Source: Cavia porcellus
Taxonomy: Eukaryota > Chordata > Mammalia > Rodentia > Caviidae
Direction: 5' to 3'
Assembly (NCBI RefSeq): GCF_034190915.1
Contig: NW_026947514.1
Coordinates: forward strand, 5,601,701-5,665,700
Length of the DNA: 64,000 bases
Within the stretch, counting starts at the first letter, position 1, and each line of letters begins with the position of its first letter. A program made the position numbers and the translations under genes. This document shows positions 11,000-22,551 of this stretch, piece by piece. Below the pieces are notes generated by a model that ran no database searches, was not told where the DNA came from, and was given only the letters and a program-made list of their open reading frames with translations.

Positions 11000-11290
11000 G
11001 GAGAATCGCAGTGTGCTGGGCACAGTGCTTGGTCTGAAAAGGGGCATGGTACAAAGCGGGTGGGCTAATGGGTATTAAGTGGCTGCTATGTTTCTATGTC
11101 TCTAATACTCAAAATGATTATTAATCTCCACAATGATAGAGACACATTCTTTCTTTGGACAGATGAGGAAACTGGCTCAGGAAAAGAGGCTTGTCTAAGA
11201 TTACAGAGAAGCGGTCACCCACAGTTAAGGGCTCCATTCATTCTAAGTGAATCATACTTGTATCATGAGAAGTTTCTATCTTCTAGCTTA
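11000..11290 (-). mobile_element. MIR SINE, long copy
   Basis: The antisense MIR order is recognisable: 'gtgctgggcacagtgctt', 'gctatgtttctatgt', 'ctccacaatgatag', 'gacagatgaggaaactggct' and 'attacagagaagcg'. Most of the family length is present but diverged. Confidence 0.75.
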
Positions 11291-11864
11291 CAGCCTGGTG
11301 AGGGAGATGAAGACAAACCAAATAATTATAATTGAGTGAGATGTAGGATTATCAGAACATCGACAACTGTAACTGGGGTCAGAGGAGATACAAGAAAGCC
11401 TTCTAGTGAAAGGGCATTTGAGCTGGGGCGCTGCAAGACAGCTTGGAGCTCTCCAGACTGTGGAGGACTGGCTACTTGCTCCAGAGGGCTCCCCAAATCA
11501 GGTGTTATAGACCAGGTCTGCCGAGTTTGACCTGGTGCTTCTCATTTTATTTTGTGATGCCTGTGAAGGGGGCCTCTAGAAGAAATCTCAAAGGAAACTG
11601 CTCTGCTGAGCCTGCTGGGCGGGGTCCCAGGAGGTGCAGATGTTCTGATAAGTGGTGGTGACTGTGGCCTTGCAGAGCAGCCCTGGCGGAGATAAGGGCA
11701 GAGACACTGCTGAGGCACTTCCTGTTGCGGGCTGACGGCAGCTGCTACTAGTGCCTTGGTCAGTGAAGTGCTGAGCCTGCAGTCCTTCCTTTCCCGCCAT
11801 CTCTCGGTCACCTGTCCTTGAGACAGTTAGGGCTAGAGGAATGAGCGTGACTTCAGGGGTCCCG
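11291..11864. other. Unassigned sequence
   Basis: Mixed-composition DNA with no recognised repeat or gene. Confidence 0.3.
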
Positions 11865-11977
11865 AGAATTGGATTTCAGCCCTGCTGCTATTATTTGCTA
11901 GCTTTGGGGGAAATTTCTGTACCATCCGAGTTTCCTTTCCTTGACCCATAAAATGGTGGGATCACTCTGGTTATTTT
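11865..11977 (+). mobile_element. MIR SINE fragment
   Basis: Sense MIR landmarks: 'ggatttcagccctgctgct', 'tttgctagctttgggg', 'gagtttcctttccttgaccc' and 'ataaaatggtgggatcac'. The next SINE appears to interrupt or abut its 3' side. Confidence 0.7.
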
Positions 11978-12050
11978 CAGGGCTAAGGATGGAATTTTCC
12001 ACATATGCCAGGCAAGTGTTCTACCACTGAGTTACATCTCCAGGCCTGAT
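11978..12050 (-). mobile_element. ID-type SINE (tRNA-Ala-derived)
   Basis: The reverse complement of an ID element is clear from 'caggcaagtgttctaccact' followed by 'gagttacatctccaggcc', which corresponds to the A-box side of the tRNA-Ala-derived head. The element is diverged and is not a tRNA gene. Confidence 0.8.
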
Positions 12051-12159
12051 ATCAAGTTTTACTTCAAAGCACTGTTCCTAGGGCTCACCAGTTTATGAAC
12101 CTGAGGCTTCATGTTCCTACAGAGTAGCTACTCAGTTAAAGGTAGCTACACTTGTTTAG

Positions 12160-12734
12160 CACCATCACCATCAATAATTACCATCATCGCCACCAGCACC
12201 ATCAACATCAACACCATCATTCTTATCATCTCCATTGCTATCAGCACCTTCGTCATTGCCATTACCATTGTTATCATCATCATCATCATGACTAACGTCA
12301 CCATCACCAATGCCATCACCACCACCATCATCTCCATTAACATCAATACCATCAAGTCAACATCGTTATCACTATGATCACCATCACCTACTAACACCAT
12401 CCTCACCACCACTATAACACCAGCATCACCATCAAGATGGTCTTCAGCACCATCAATACCATCAAGATCATTGTCGCCATCAAGATCATTATCACCATCC
12501 ACACCATCAAGACCATCCGCACCATCAGCGCCATCATCACCATCGACTATCATCACCATCATAACCATCATCATCACACACCAACACCAACATCACCACC
12601 ATCACTATCACTGTTTCCATCACTGCCACAATCATTGCCATCTTCACCATCACCACCCACCAACATCATCACCATCACCACCACCATCACCAGCACTATG
12701 ACCATCACCACCATCACCATCACACCATTCATTA
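12160..12734. repeat. 575-bp CAT/ACC imperfect trinucleotide-hexanucleotide satellite
   Basis: Nearly every base belongs to (CAT)n, (ACCATC)n or closely related triplets, with substitutions such as ATTACC and GCC that keep a three-base register. Because the register is preserved, several frames stay open: the minus strand has a 143-codon frame rich in Met, Val, Asp and Gly, and the plus strand has frames rich in Thr, Ile, His and Ser. These are composition artefacts and not genes. The length is large for a microsatellite. Confidence 0.95.
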
Positions 12735-14509
12735 TCGCAGTCTGTTCACACTCTGCTTTGAAAGGCAGCCACTCCATCATGTCTTTCTGATCCAGTTACA
12801 ATGTGTTCTACAGCAGAACCCCAGCTTCTGGACTAGGGGAGGAGAACGGGCTGTCTGTGCTTCAAACCTGTACACCATTCATGAGAGTAAGCTCATGAAA
12901 GAAAAATGGGGGGAGCTGGAGGGAGCCCACAGGGTCAGACCCAGACAAGGCGGGAAGAGCTCTGACTCCCTCTTCACCCAGAGCTCGGGGCCATCTGATG
13001 CTCCTTGCTCTGAGGAGATTGTGCTCATCAGTACCCATGCAATGAGCTCACTGTGACTTTGGAGCCCGTCCTTCCCTGACCCGGTGTCACCTCACTCCTT
13101 AGGAGCCAGTCCTCAGAGTCTCTCAGGGTGGGCTGGCAGCCCTCTTCTGGCTGGTTCATATAAACGCTACAGCCTGGGGCTTCTCCTCCATCTCCTTCCT
13201 CCTTCGGATGCTCTTTGGAATACGCAATGTTGTCTCTGTCCCCAGAATTGCTGGGCTCTAGAGCTGCAAATTCCCACCTGCTCCATGTAGGCTGTGGAGG
13301 ATGGGGGAGTCCTCAGCTGGCCATGAGCTCTGCTGTCTGGGTGTCTCCTTGTTTATCTGTTTCATGTGAGGAACCGCAGTTTGAGAAGGCGACATTCAAA
13401 CTCGAATGGATTTTCACTCATTTACTAAGTAAGCAGCTTCAGGCCTGGCCCTGGGCTGGCTAGAAAGAGCACTGCAAAGTGTACCCCAGAAGCACCTGAG
13501 GTCACATGCACTGAAATGGGGGTGGTGGCTTCCATGGCTTGGAAACAATGCTGAAAACTGCTGGCATAGTCACTGGCATGCTGTGTTCGTAGAAGGAAGA
13601 GGAAAGAGCTTGAAATGACAGGGACATCGCAGTAGCACAGATGATTCCTAACAGGAAACATTAAACATACATACAGTGGCAGCAAAGTGGATACGTTTGC
13701 AACAGATTTCCCACGAACACAAGTTGGCTGTTAGCCTCTTTACAGATAGCGAGGGAAGCTGGCGTCTTGGTTTGGACTAAGTTGAAAAATTTTAGCCCTG
13801 TGAGGGAATGCAGGGTGCTGAGCCCCACCCTGCTATGTCACCTGAGAAGTCCCCAAAGCCTGGAAGCTACCTTAAGTCTCTGATTTCCCATTTTCATGTC
13901 TTCCTCTGTGGTCTCACAGATGCCCTGCCCAGTCCCCCCTGAAGATTTGGAGGTTCTGTGTGTCTGGCTTGGGGAGTCCATCTCTCCAGCTCAGCTGTAC
14001 ACTCCAGTGCCACATTCTGGATGGTTCCTTTACCTCCAGCCCCAGAGCCCTCCTGCTCCCACTGAACGCTGCCTGCCTGTGTGTCTTGGGACACCATAGC
14101 CTGGTCCCCAAACAAACACAGCACTGGGTGGAGGGAGGAGGGTGAGTTTGGGCCTCAGTTTCCCTTTCCCACCTGATTATGACCAGAGTGACCAGATACA
14201 AGTCATCCCAGTCTCTGTTCATTGGGTTCCTAATCAGCACAGAGCAACAGAGTCAGAGGAGCTGGAGGAGGCACAGGTTGGCAGTGGGGTCTCTGCTTCC
14301 TGACCCAGGCTTCTGTTCCCAGCAGCTGAGTGTTTTGAGAGGTGGTTTCCAGAAGGGCGTGGTGAGCATGCAGGAAGGTGTCACTGTGGACAGGGAAAAA
14401 AACACCAGGACTCTGCTTTGTAGCTGGTTCATGTCAGGGTGCACAGCTGAGATGCGTACCAACACATGCATCTAATCGCAGGCAAGGTGGGCATGTCTCA
14501 CCCAGGATG
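12735..14509. other. Unassigned sequence
   Basis: GC-moderate DNA. Weak MIR/L2-like words occur near 13,415-13,460 and 14,148-14,190, too diverged to assign. No gene is visible. Confidence 0.3.
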
Positions 14510-14660
14510 AGTACATGCTGGGCAGTGTGACTTTGGGTGATTTTGTCATTGTGGACTTCTCCTCCCAGCTCCTGGTTCCTCCTTCGTAAAATAATCCGAG
14601 TGATCCCTACCATCTCTCTAATCTCTTCTGGACAGTGACATTGTCACTCTCCTACATGAC
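14510..14660 (+). mobile_element. MIR-like SINE fragment
   Basis: A diverged sense-orientation core with 'tgactttgggtgattt', 'ctggttcctccttcgtaaaa' and a following TAATCCGAG stretch resembles the MIR body. Ends are uncertain. Confidence 0.45.
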
Positions 14661-14804
14661 CAGCACACCTTTCCTCCTCCCTCCCTCCACCTGCTCAAAA
14701 TCTACTGTGCGTCAGTGGAGGTGGGGAGGAGCAGAAATAAGGCAGATTATTAGGACAGCACCAAACAAGATCTAAGAGTTGGAGATTCCTCCCTGGATAA
14801 GAAC

Positions 14805-15345
14805 ATGGAGGTTTTACTTAGTTTTTATTGCGTTAAAATACAGCTGGCAAAATTTACCACCTCATCTCCAAATGTACTTTAAGTGTCCAGCTTACTGACA
14901 CTGAATGCATTCATACCATGGTGCCCCAGGGTCAGCAGCCTTCTCCATAAATATTTTCATCTTGCAAGACTGAAACTCAGAACCCATTACATAATAACTT
15001 CCATTTTTCCCTCCCTCTACCTGAGACCCTGGACATCACCATCGTGGTTTCTATCCTTAGGAATCTGATGTCCTCCAGGTATCTCCTAGTAGAACCAGCC
15101 ATCGGTCCTTCTGTAACTGGCCTATGTTCTCAAAATCCCCATATCATAGCATGTGTCAGAATCTTCTTCCTTTTTAAGGCTGAGTAATATTCCATTGTAC
15201 TGTAGATGACATTTTGCTTACCCATCATCTCTTGCTGGGCAGCTGGGGATGTTCCATTTGCACTATTGTGAATAGTGCTTCTAATAGTGAAGGTATACAA
15301 ATACCTTTTTGTGATCTTCATCTCAGCTCCTTTGAATATACATTG
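14805..15345 (-). mobile_element. Old L1 copy A, 3' part (before nested LTR)
   Basis: Antisense L1 3' UTR. Landmarks: 'ttattgcgttaaaatacagc', 'ctgaaactcagaacccatt', 'agcatgtgtcagaatcttct', 'ttaaggctgagtaatattcc' and 'cactattgtgaatagtgctt'. The body resumes after the MaLR LTR at 15,346-15,699. No coding frame survives. Confidence 0.85.
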
Positions 15346-15699
15346 TGTCTTAGTCCACTAAGTTTGCTATAACAAAGTGTTTTAGACTGAGAAATTTATC
15401 AGTAATAGAAATTTGTTGCTCACAGTTCTGGAGAAGAGGAAGTCCATGATGAAAGTACCAGTGAATTCTGTGTCTGGCAAGAGCTCGCTCCTCTTGGACA
15501 GTGCTCATGGCCATGGCTCACCTGGGGAGGTGGAGTGAACAAGGCCCAGTCCTGCCTCCTAAGGGCACCAGTGCCATTTGCAAGGGAAGAGTCCTCTTGA
15601 CCTTGGCTTCTTCCTGAACTCTCATTTGCTGCTGCCATCATATTGGGAGTTGGGTATAACAAGGGAGTTTCAAGGGGACACATTTCAGGCCGTACCATA
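15346..15699 (-). mobile_element. ERVL-MaLR LTR nested in L1 copy A
   Basis: Begins TGTCTTAGTCC, the usual antisense end of MST/THE-type LTRs, and continues with 'gctataacaaagtgtttta', 'ctcacagttctggagaagag' and 'gaagtccatgatg'. L1 copy A continues on both sides ('tttgaatata' before, 'tcagaagtgg' after), so the LTR inserted into the L1 and is younger than it. The internal region was lost, leaving a solo LTR. Confidence 0.85.
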
Positions 15700-16150
15700 C
15701 TCAGAAGTGGGCCTTACGTGTTCTGTTTTTAATGCTTTGAAGAACTGTCCTACTGCTTTCCACTGAGGCTGTGGCCTCTGTGTTCTCACACATGCACACA
15801 GGTTCTTTTCCCACACATCCTCCTGACGCTTGCTATCTTAAGTTTTTCTTGGTAATAGCCTACTCACGGATGTGATGAAGTACTCTCCAGTGTTTTGATT
15901 TCCATTTCCTTAATGATTGATTATTTGAGTATTTTTCTCGTGTTTATTAGCTACTTGTTTGTTTTCTTTGGACAAATGTTTGTTCAAGCCCTTTGTCCAT
16001 TTCAGGATCATTTAAAAATATTTAAGATTTCTCTATATAGTCTCAATGTTAAAACCCCATCAAAGATATAATTTACAAGCATTTCTTTCCATCCCAGGTG
16101 TGACTTTTTAACCTGTTGGTTGTGCACAAACTTTGGAAAGTTTTCATGGA
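15700..16150 (-). mobile_element. Old L1 copy A, continuation toward ORF2
   Basis: Antisense L1 resumes with 'tcagaagtgg', then 'aagaactgtcctactgcttt', 'gttttgatttccatttcctt', 'gttcaagccctttgtccatt' and 'tatagtctcaatgtt'. It stops near 'gtgcacaaactttggaaag' in the ORF2 C-terminal region, so the copy is 5'-truncated at about 1 kb. Confidence 0.8.
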
Positions 16151-16544
16151 GTGCAATTAATTTCTGTTTGGTGCCACTTTGCACACAGTCATCTTGTCTC
16201 TTGGCAGGACTGGAAGGCTGACCTTGGGCTCAGGAGGGGAGTTGATCTTTGCAAGCAGACAGCCCAGCTATGCCCTGGGAGTGCAGGGTTTGAGTCTGAG
16301 ACTGTCTTGAGTCTGAATACCAGGTCCTGAAGCTACTCCTACAGCTGTCTGGGCAGAGTTGGAGAGGACGTAACTTGCAAAAATCCTGAATAAAGTGCGG
16401 GAGTCTAAGTGAGATGCCAGAGCTATTGACAAATCTGTGGTGAGGATCTTTTTAAACTTGGAATGTAGGGGAGCTACTAGAAACACAGAGAATGTTCTTC
16501 ATTTACGAATTCTCAGTGTAAGACCTGGGTAAATCTAAATGTTA
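16151..16544. other. Sequence between two L1 copies, with a MIR-like core
   Basis: A weak sense MIR-like segment (about 16,265-16,390: 'gggtttgagtctgagac', 'ctcctacagctgtctgggca') separates L1 copy A from copy B. The remainder is unassigned. Confidence 0.35.
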
Positions 16545-17036
16545 AAGGGCTACGATCATGGACCCAGAAAGCATGAGACATTATAGCTTCTGAGTGGATT
16601 TGCTGCAGTAGAACTGGCACACAGGGAAGCACATGGTTTTAGTGTAAACAATTTGATGTTTTGACATACGCCTGTCTCCGTGACAAACCTCCCCAAATCC
16701 AAGTAGCAAATGCTGCCACCACCTCCAAACACTACTCCACATTCCTCTGTAGTCATTCTTTCTGTCCGTCCTGCTCAGCCTCAAGAACCACTGATTTGTG
16801 ATTCGTCCCTCGAGAAGAGTTCTAGCATTTCATGTAGCTGAAGTGGTTCACTTGGAGATCTTCTAATCTGGCTTCTTTCATTCCATGGTGTAATTATTTT
16901 GGCTTTCATTGGTATGGTTGTGACTAGCATTAGTTCATTTCTCTGTACTGACAAGTAGTATACCATTGTTTGGATAGAACCATTTATTTGTCCTTCTCCT
17001 GTTAATGGGTATTTGAACTGTTTTCAGCTTGGGGCT
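16545..17036 (-). mobile_element. Old L1 copy B, 3' UTR part (before nested LTR)
   Basis: A second antisense L1 3' UTR starts here: 'taaacaatttgatgttttga' then 'catacgcctg', 'gaaccactgatttgtgattc', 'ctggcttctttcattcc' and 'cattgtttggatagaacc'. Restarting at a 3' UTR shows that this is a separate insertion from copy A, in the same orientation. Confidence 0.85.
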
Positions 17037-17407
17037 TGTGTTTAGACGTCCCCCCAAAGCCTCATGTTGTCACAAGTTGCCTTTTTCAGAAATGGCTGGA
17101 TCTAGAGTGTGTGACTGATTTATGGTGCAATGCTGGGATTAAGAGTGTGTGGTTACTAACTCTGACCACTGATTGGTTTTGCATTGGCTTAATCCTTGTG
17201 GTCTGGATAAGACAAAAGGGCAGAAATATGCTGTTAAAGTCCCTTGTGGCTTTGCTACTTTGTTCCTGCCATGAACTGTTCTCTGTGAATCCACCTTGCC
17301 TTGTAGCCAGACTGAAACCTCTACAAACCGTGAGCTAAATAACCTTTTTCTCCTTTAATTAAGGTGTTGAATATTTTTTTTTCAGCGTGAGAAAAGTAGC
17401 TAAGACA
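17037..17407 (+). mobile_element. ERVL-MaLR LTR nested in L1 copy B
   Basis: A 371-bp solo LTR with TGTG...GACA ends. Landmarks include 'gtccccccaaagcctcatgt', 'gccatgaactgttctc' and 'gagctaaataacctttttct' (the degenerate polyadenylation region). It splits the L1 word that would read 'gttttcag...cagctacaaatag'. Flanking five-base sequences GGGCT and GGGCA match at four of five positions, as expected for an old 5-bp ERVL target-site duplication. Confidence 0.85.
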
Positions 17408-19396
17408 GGGCAGCTACAAATAGGGCTGCTGCAAACCTCTGTGCACAAATCTGTTATAAACATGTATTTCCTTTACTCTTGGATAAACACCAGGAAAGAA
17501 CAGTTGAGTGATTTGTTAGGTATGTCTTTAACTTTTTAGGACATTGCCAAGACTCTCTTCCAGTGATTGTACTGTTTTCCTGCCCACTAATAGCACAGGA
17601 GGGTTCCAGTTCCTCCGCACCACACCAGTGCGTGCTCTGACATCTTTTCAGTTTTAGGTGAGCTAACAAGTTTGTAACAGCAGTTCATTTTCCTAATGAC
17701 TGATGACCTTGAGCATTTTAATTTTCTTGTCATCCTTAAATTTTCTTTAGTGTGGTATCTGTTCAAATCATTTGCTTATTTTAAAATTAGACTATTTAAA
17801 AAGTCTTACTGAATTTTAAGAGTTATTTATATATTTTGGTTATGATGCCAATGGATGTGCAAATGTATTATCATGTTGTGGATTGTCTGAAATTTCTCAA
17901 TGAGACAAATTATAAATTTTTTTTCTTTTAACAGTTGAGCTTTTAGTGCTGTAAATCTAAAAATTATTTGCCTAGCCCAAGGAGATGAGAATTCTTTTTC
18001 TGTTTTCTTCAAGAGGTTGTATAGTTTAATGTTTTACAATTAGGTTTATCACCCATTGTATACGGTGTGAAGGATGGATTAATGTTTACATGTTTTTGCA
18101 TATGATTGTTTAATTGTTCTCATACCAGTTATTGAAAAAATCTATCCTTCCTCCCAGGTGTAGGCTTTACATTTTTGTTGAAAATCAATCAACCATATGA
18201 TGTGGGTTCCCTTATGAAATCTTACCCAAGAGTCTGCCTTGACACCAATGTTAACAACACTATTGATTACAGCTGCTTCATAATAAGCCTCAAAGTAAAG
18301 AGTGTTAGTCATCTAACTGTCCTTAATTTTTTTTCAAGTTATTTTGGCTGTTCTGAATATTTTGCATGTTCAAGTAAATTTTAGAGCCAACTTAGTAATT
18401 TCTGTATGAGTTTCTCTGGGATTTCTGCTGGGGCCACATTGATAGATCAATTAGAGGAAAACAGATTTTAAAACTGTGAATTCATTATTAAATAAATGTC
18501 TTTATTTAGACTTTTCTCAGCAACATTTTGTGGTTTTCTTTTCCTTAAATTCTTTTTTTCAGAGAAGTTAGATTTATTCTGAAGTCCTTGTTATTTTTTA
18601 ATATTGTAAATAATTTTTATGTTAATTTCTGATTATTCTTACTAGCTAGAAATTGAATTTATTTTATATCCATCTTAAATCCAGTAATCTTGCTATGCAC
18701 ACTTACTAGTTTCAGTCACTTTTTTTGTAGACGACATGAATTTTCCATGCGGATAATCATGTCTGTGAACAGAAGTTCTAAGCCTGCTATTTTTAAAACT
18801 GGGAATGCTTTGTTCTTCCTCACTTTATTGTACTACCTAAAAATTCCAGTAAAGTGATAAATAGAAATTATGAGAATGAACTCTGTGCTTGGTCCTGATC
18901 TTAGGATGGAAGAAATTCACAAAAATGATGTTAGTGCAGGTTTTGAGGTGATGTTTTTTTTATCAGATTAAAGAAGTTTCCTCCTCTTACTCTTTTTTTT
19001 TAAAGTAGAATGAGAAATAAATGCTTGATTTGGATAAATGTTTTTATATATCTATTAAAAATGATCATTTTTTCTATATCTTGGTCTATTAATGTGAATT
19101 ATACAAATTTCCATAAAACAATCACATATTTCAAGGAGAAAATCAGATTGATCATGATATACTTTACACACATTACTAGATATAATTTGCTGAAAATTTA
19201 AAAATTTTTTTTGCATTTATGTTCATGTGGGATATTGTATAGCTTTCATCTCTTGGACTATCTTAATCTAGTTTCGCTGTCAGAATAATGTTGGTTTATA
19301 GGGTACATTGAAAAATGTTCTTTCTGCTTCTGTTTTGTGGGGAGTTTAATATTTTGTTTTCTGAAATACTTGGGCAAAATTACCAGTGAAGTACAT

Positions 19397-19437
19397 CTGG
19401 GCATAAAATTGTTTTCTGAAAAAGTTTTAAGGCAAAA
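19397..19437. repeat. 41-bp exact direct repeat, copy 1 (native L1 position)
   Basis: Begins CTGGGCATAAAATTG and ends TTTTAAGGCAAAA. It sits where this L1 word is expected by family order ('accagtgaag...atctggg'), so it is the original copy. An identical 41-bp stretch lies at 21,133-21,173, 1.7 kb away within the same decayed L1. Confidence 0.95.
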
Positions 19438-21132
19438 TTTCAGTTGACTTAATAGTTAAGGTGTTATCTGGGTTATTTACTTCCTCTTCAGTAAACTTTG
19501 GTACTCTGTCTATTTCATCTAACTTGTTTACTTTGTTGGTACAAAACTTTAATTATGTTTCCTGGTTATCCTTGCCGTATCTGTGGACTCTGATGAGGTC
19601 ACTTCTCTTCATCTTGATGTTGTCAATTTTTCTTCTCTCTTTTTTTCCCCCTGAGATCAGGCTAAAGTTTCATTAACTGAACTTGTTGTAGAACCTGTTT
19701 TAGATTTCATTAATTTTTTCTATTGATTCATGCTCCAGTTTTGTGTTTTTTGTTTTTCCTTAATTTTGGATGCATCTATTCATTTTCATCTGGTTCTTTG
19801 AAGTTGCAGCTGATATAATTGAATGGAGGCCTTTCTTCATTTCCTACTATATGTATTTAAAGCTACAAATCTCCCCTTACATACTACTTTAGCAGCATCC
19901 TACAAATTTTGATGTGTTTTCATTTTCATCCAATTAAAAATACTTTCACATTTTCTTTTTGAGTTGTCCTCTGACCCATGGGGTACTAGACATGTATCTC
20001 TTAGTTTCCAAATGTTTGGCAATTATCTATATGTTCAATTTAAGTCCACTGTGGTCAGTGAAAGGGCTTTGCATGACACAGATTATGTAGATTTGCTTCG
20101 TATCCTAGAAAATGTCTTATTTTGAGAAAAGCTTCATGCACCCTTGAAAAGAACACCTTTTCTGCTTTTGTTGGGTGATGTGTTCTATAACATCCATTAA
20201 GTCAGACTGGTTGACGATGTTTTCAAAATAACATTAATTCTTTGCTGTCTACTTGTTCTGTCCATTTGAAAAAAAGGCTATTGAGATTTATAACCAAAAT
20301 TATAATATTTTCTACTTCCCCATGCAGCTCCGTGTATTTCGAGGCACTGTTCCTAAGTGCCCAAACATGTAGGAGAGTTAACCTCTTTCCAGCATTAAAT
20401 GTTATCTATTGTTATCTGCTGCTCAGAAATATACTTGATCTTGTACAAATGTAACTCTGCATTTTCTTTCTTTCAGTCTTAAGATGATGTATTTTCTCCA
20501 CCCTGTAATTTTTCACCTAGTAGTCTTTCCAAGTTTCTTGTAGGCAGCATAGAGTTGAGTCTCTATTTGTTGTAAGCCAATGTTACCATATTTGTCTTTC
20601 ACTTGAGTTGCTTGCATCACTAATTTTTAGCACTTTATTGATACACCTAGATTTAAATTTACTGTCTTACTATTAATTTTTCCATTTGTGTCATCTGTTC
20701 TCTGTCCATTTTCCCTCCATTCCTTTTTTCTGTGTATTTTTTCATGATTTCATCTTGTGTCATCTAGCTTATTATGTAGAGAATTGTGCTCAGTTATTTT
20801 ACAGTTTTTAACATGTGTATTTTATTGATTACGACCAGCCTTAAAGTGACATTACACCACTTCATGTACAGCGTAAGAAGCTTATAACGGGACGCTGCAT
20901 TTCGTGTCTCCCAGCCTTTGTGCTCTAGTCACACGTTTTACTCTTACATTTGTCATCAATTCCAAAACACACTGGCATCGTTTCTCCTTTAGTGAATTAT
21001 CTTTGAAGGGATCCGAGGTAACAGGTAAGGTGTCTTTATGCTTACCCAGTGGGTGCCATTTCTGCTCTCCTCCCTTCTCTGTGTGGCTCAGTTTCCACCA
21101 AGTACCATTTTTTTTCCTGCATGAAAGAAAAC

Positions 21133-21173
21133 CTGGGCATAAAATTGTTTTCTGAAAAAGTTTTAAGGCAAAA
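21133..21173. repeat. 41-bp exact direct repeat, copy 2 (misplaced)
   Basis: Identical at all 41 positions to 19,397-19,437. Here the surrounding L1 landmarks ('tttccaccaagtaccatttt' before, 'ctactggtgatgaatccttt' after) belong to a different part of the element, so this is an inserted copy. It is followed at once by a partial echo, AAAAGTTTTAAG, which suggests further slippage. Confidence 0.95.
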
Positions 21174-21260
21174 AGTTTTAAGTCTTGCATCTCCATTCTA
21201 CTGGTGATGAATCCTTTCTGCTTTGATATATCTGAAGAGGGCTTTCTCTTTGTCTCTACT

Positions 21261-21954
21261 CACTGAAGGACTGTCTAAAACCCTCAACAAATCTGCCAAC
21301 TCTCTGGTTCCTTTCCACTGCCCTCCAAAGCTCTGAGATGCCCTGTGACAGAAAGGACATGACATGGAATTATTTTCTCTTTGTGGAATATTTTACAGTA
21401 GCCCAGTGGCACCTGGACAGACCTGATCCTCCTGGGAGGCAGGAGCTGGAGTGGCTTGTTCTCCATCCTCGAAGCCGGAGTGACAATGAGCCAATGAGAG
21501 GACTTGTCACTAGCAGGATTATGGGAAGAGATTTATCTGTTACCTTGAGGAAGCAGCTCCTTCACTGAACCAGTGGAGATGTGTGAAAATTAGTGTTTAT
21601 TAGGCTTTCATGACAAAGCTATGGTTCCCATGTAGTCTTGAAGTCTTCTGTGTTGTGCAGAAATTATCATAGACACTTCTACCCTTTGGAGCCATTATGC
21701 CTGCGCTTGCTGCCTCCCAGGCGATCAGGTGACCCATTCTTGTCCTGCAGGGAAGAGGGCAACATATCCATGGCTAGACTGACTTAGCTTTATTTCTCCA
21801 AGTCCTATAACCTGGTTGATGGAGTGAAGCTAAATAGACAATCCTCATGCTTTCTGATCAATGTTTCCCCTGCGTAGAATGAATTTTGCTTATTTGAACA
21901 GTCCCCAGTACTCACTCTTCAGTTTAGCAGTCTTTAGTTTAGTTAGTTAGTTTG
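21261..21954. other. Unassigned sequence
   Basis: Mixed-composition DNA between L1 copy B and a SINE. No gene or family is recognised. Confidence 0.3.
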
Positions 21955-22075
21955 TTTGTTTTTGAGAAGGGCCACACTCTGTAACCCAGACTGGCCTCAA
22001 ACTCTCAGTGATTCTCCTGCTTCAGCCTCCCCCAGTGCCGAGATTACAGGCACACACCACCATGCTCAGCATACT
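21955..22075 (-). mobile_element. B1/7SL-type SINE
   Basis: Reverse complement of a B1-like element: 'tttgagaagggccacactct', 'gtaacccagactggcctcaa', 'actctcagtgattctcctgc', 'ttcagcctcccccagtg' and 'cgagattacaggcacacacc'. The T-rich left side is the A-tail side read in reverse. Confidence 0.85.
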
Positions 22076-22139
22076 CAACCCATTTCTTGAAGAGACAGAG
22101 CTTGGGAAAGGCCTTCAAAGCAGACACAATCAAAGCTCG

Positions 22140-22551
22140 TGTCAGTTCACTTGGTGTTGGTATGAAACACCCCACACTGGGTAATGCAGAGGGAAAGGAG
22201 ATTCCAGTAGCTGACAGTTCTGGTGGTCAGAAAGTCCAGAGCACAACATAGCTGGAAAGCTATGACAGAGAAGTGCGAGGGGATCAGCAGCGTGCAGGTT
22301 AAGCATACATGAGAGCAGGGCTGGGGAGCAGCCCGCCTTGTTCTGGAACAACTCTGTCTCTTGGGAACTAAACCATTCTGGGCAGATCTACTGTATTTCC
22401 TGGACACATTCAATATGGCAGAACCCCATGGGCTCGATGGCCTTCTATAAGGCTCTACCCAATAAATGTTCCACGACTTCAACACTGTTACACTGGGGGT
22501 TGCACTTTGGGCATGTGAACCCCTTTGAGAACGAACCATACCCAAACCACA
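22140..22551 (-). mobile_element. ERVL-MaLR LTR
   Basis: Antisense LTR with TG...CA ends: TGTCAGTTCACTTGG at the left and CAAACCACA at the right. Between them lie 'acaccccacactgggtaatg', 'gacagttctggtggtcag' and 'gggttgcactttgggcatgt'. No internal region accompanies it, so it is a solo LTR. Confidence 0.8.

Larger units (their letters stand above)
17408..21260 (-). mobile_element. Old L1 copy B, ORF2 relic and upstream region
   Basis: About 3.8 kb of antisense L1 continuing through the ORF2 region. Landmarks in order: 'aggacattgccaagactctc', 'gttgaaaatcaatcaacc', 'ttacagctgcttcataataa', 'cagcaacattttgtggtttt', 'ggtcctgatcttagga', 'taccagtgaagtacatctgg', 'ccactgtggtcagtgaaa', 'gttgggtgatgtgttctata', 'ttgtaggcagcatagag' and 'cattacaccacttcatgtac'. 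They run from the ORF2 C-terminus past the reverse-transcriptase and endonuclease parts. Stops and indels are frequent, and no frame longer than about 105 codons survives. Divergence is high, so this is an ancient L1M-type copy. Confidence 0.85.

Noticed and set aside
11978..12050. tRNA gene
   Set aside because: The tRNA-like portion is an ID SINE in reverse orientation with mutations and no complete cloverleaf.
12146..12577. Met/Asp/Val-rich protein and possible CRISPR-like array
   Set aside because: The pattern is a trinucleotide satellite. There are no unique spacers, and the open frame follows from the three-base period.
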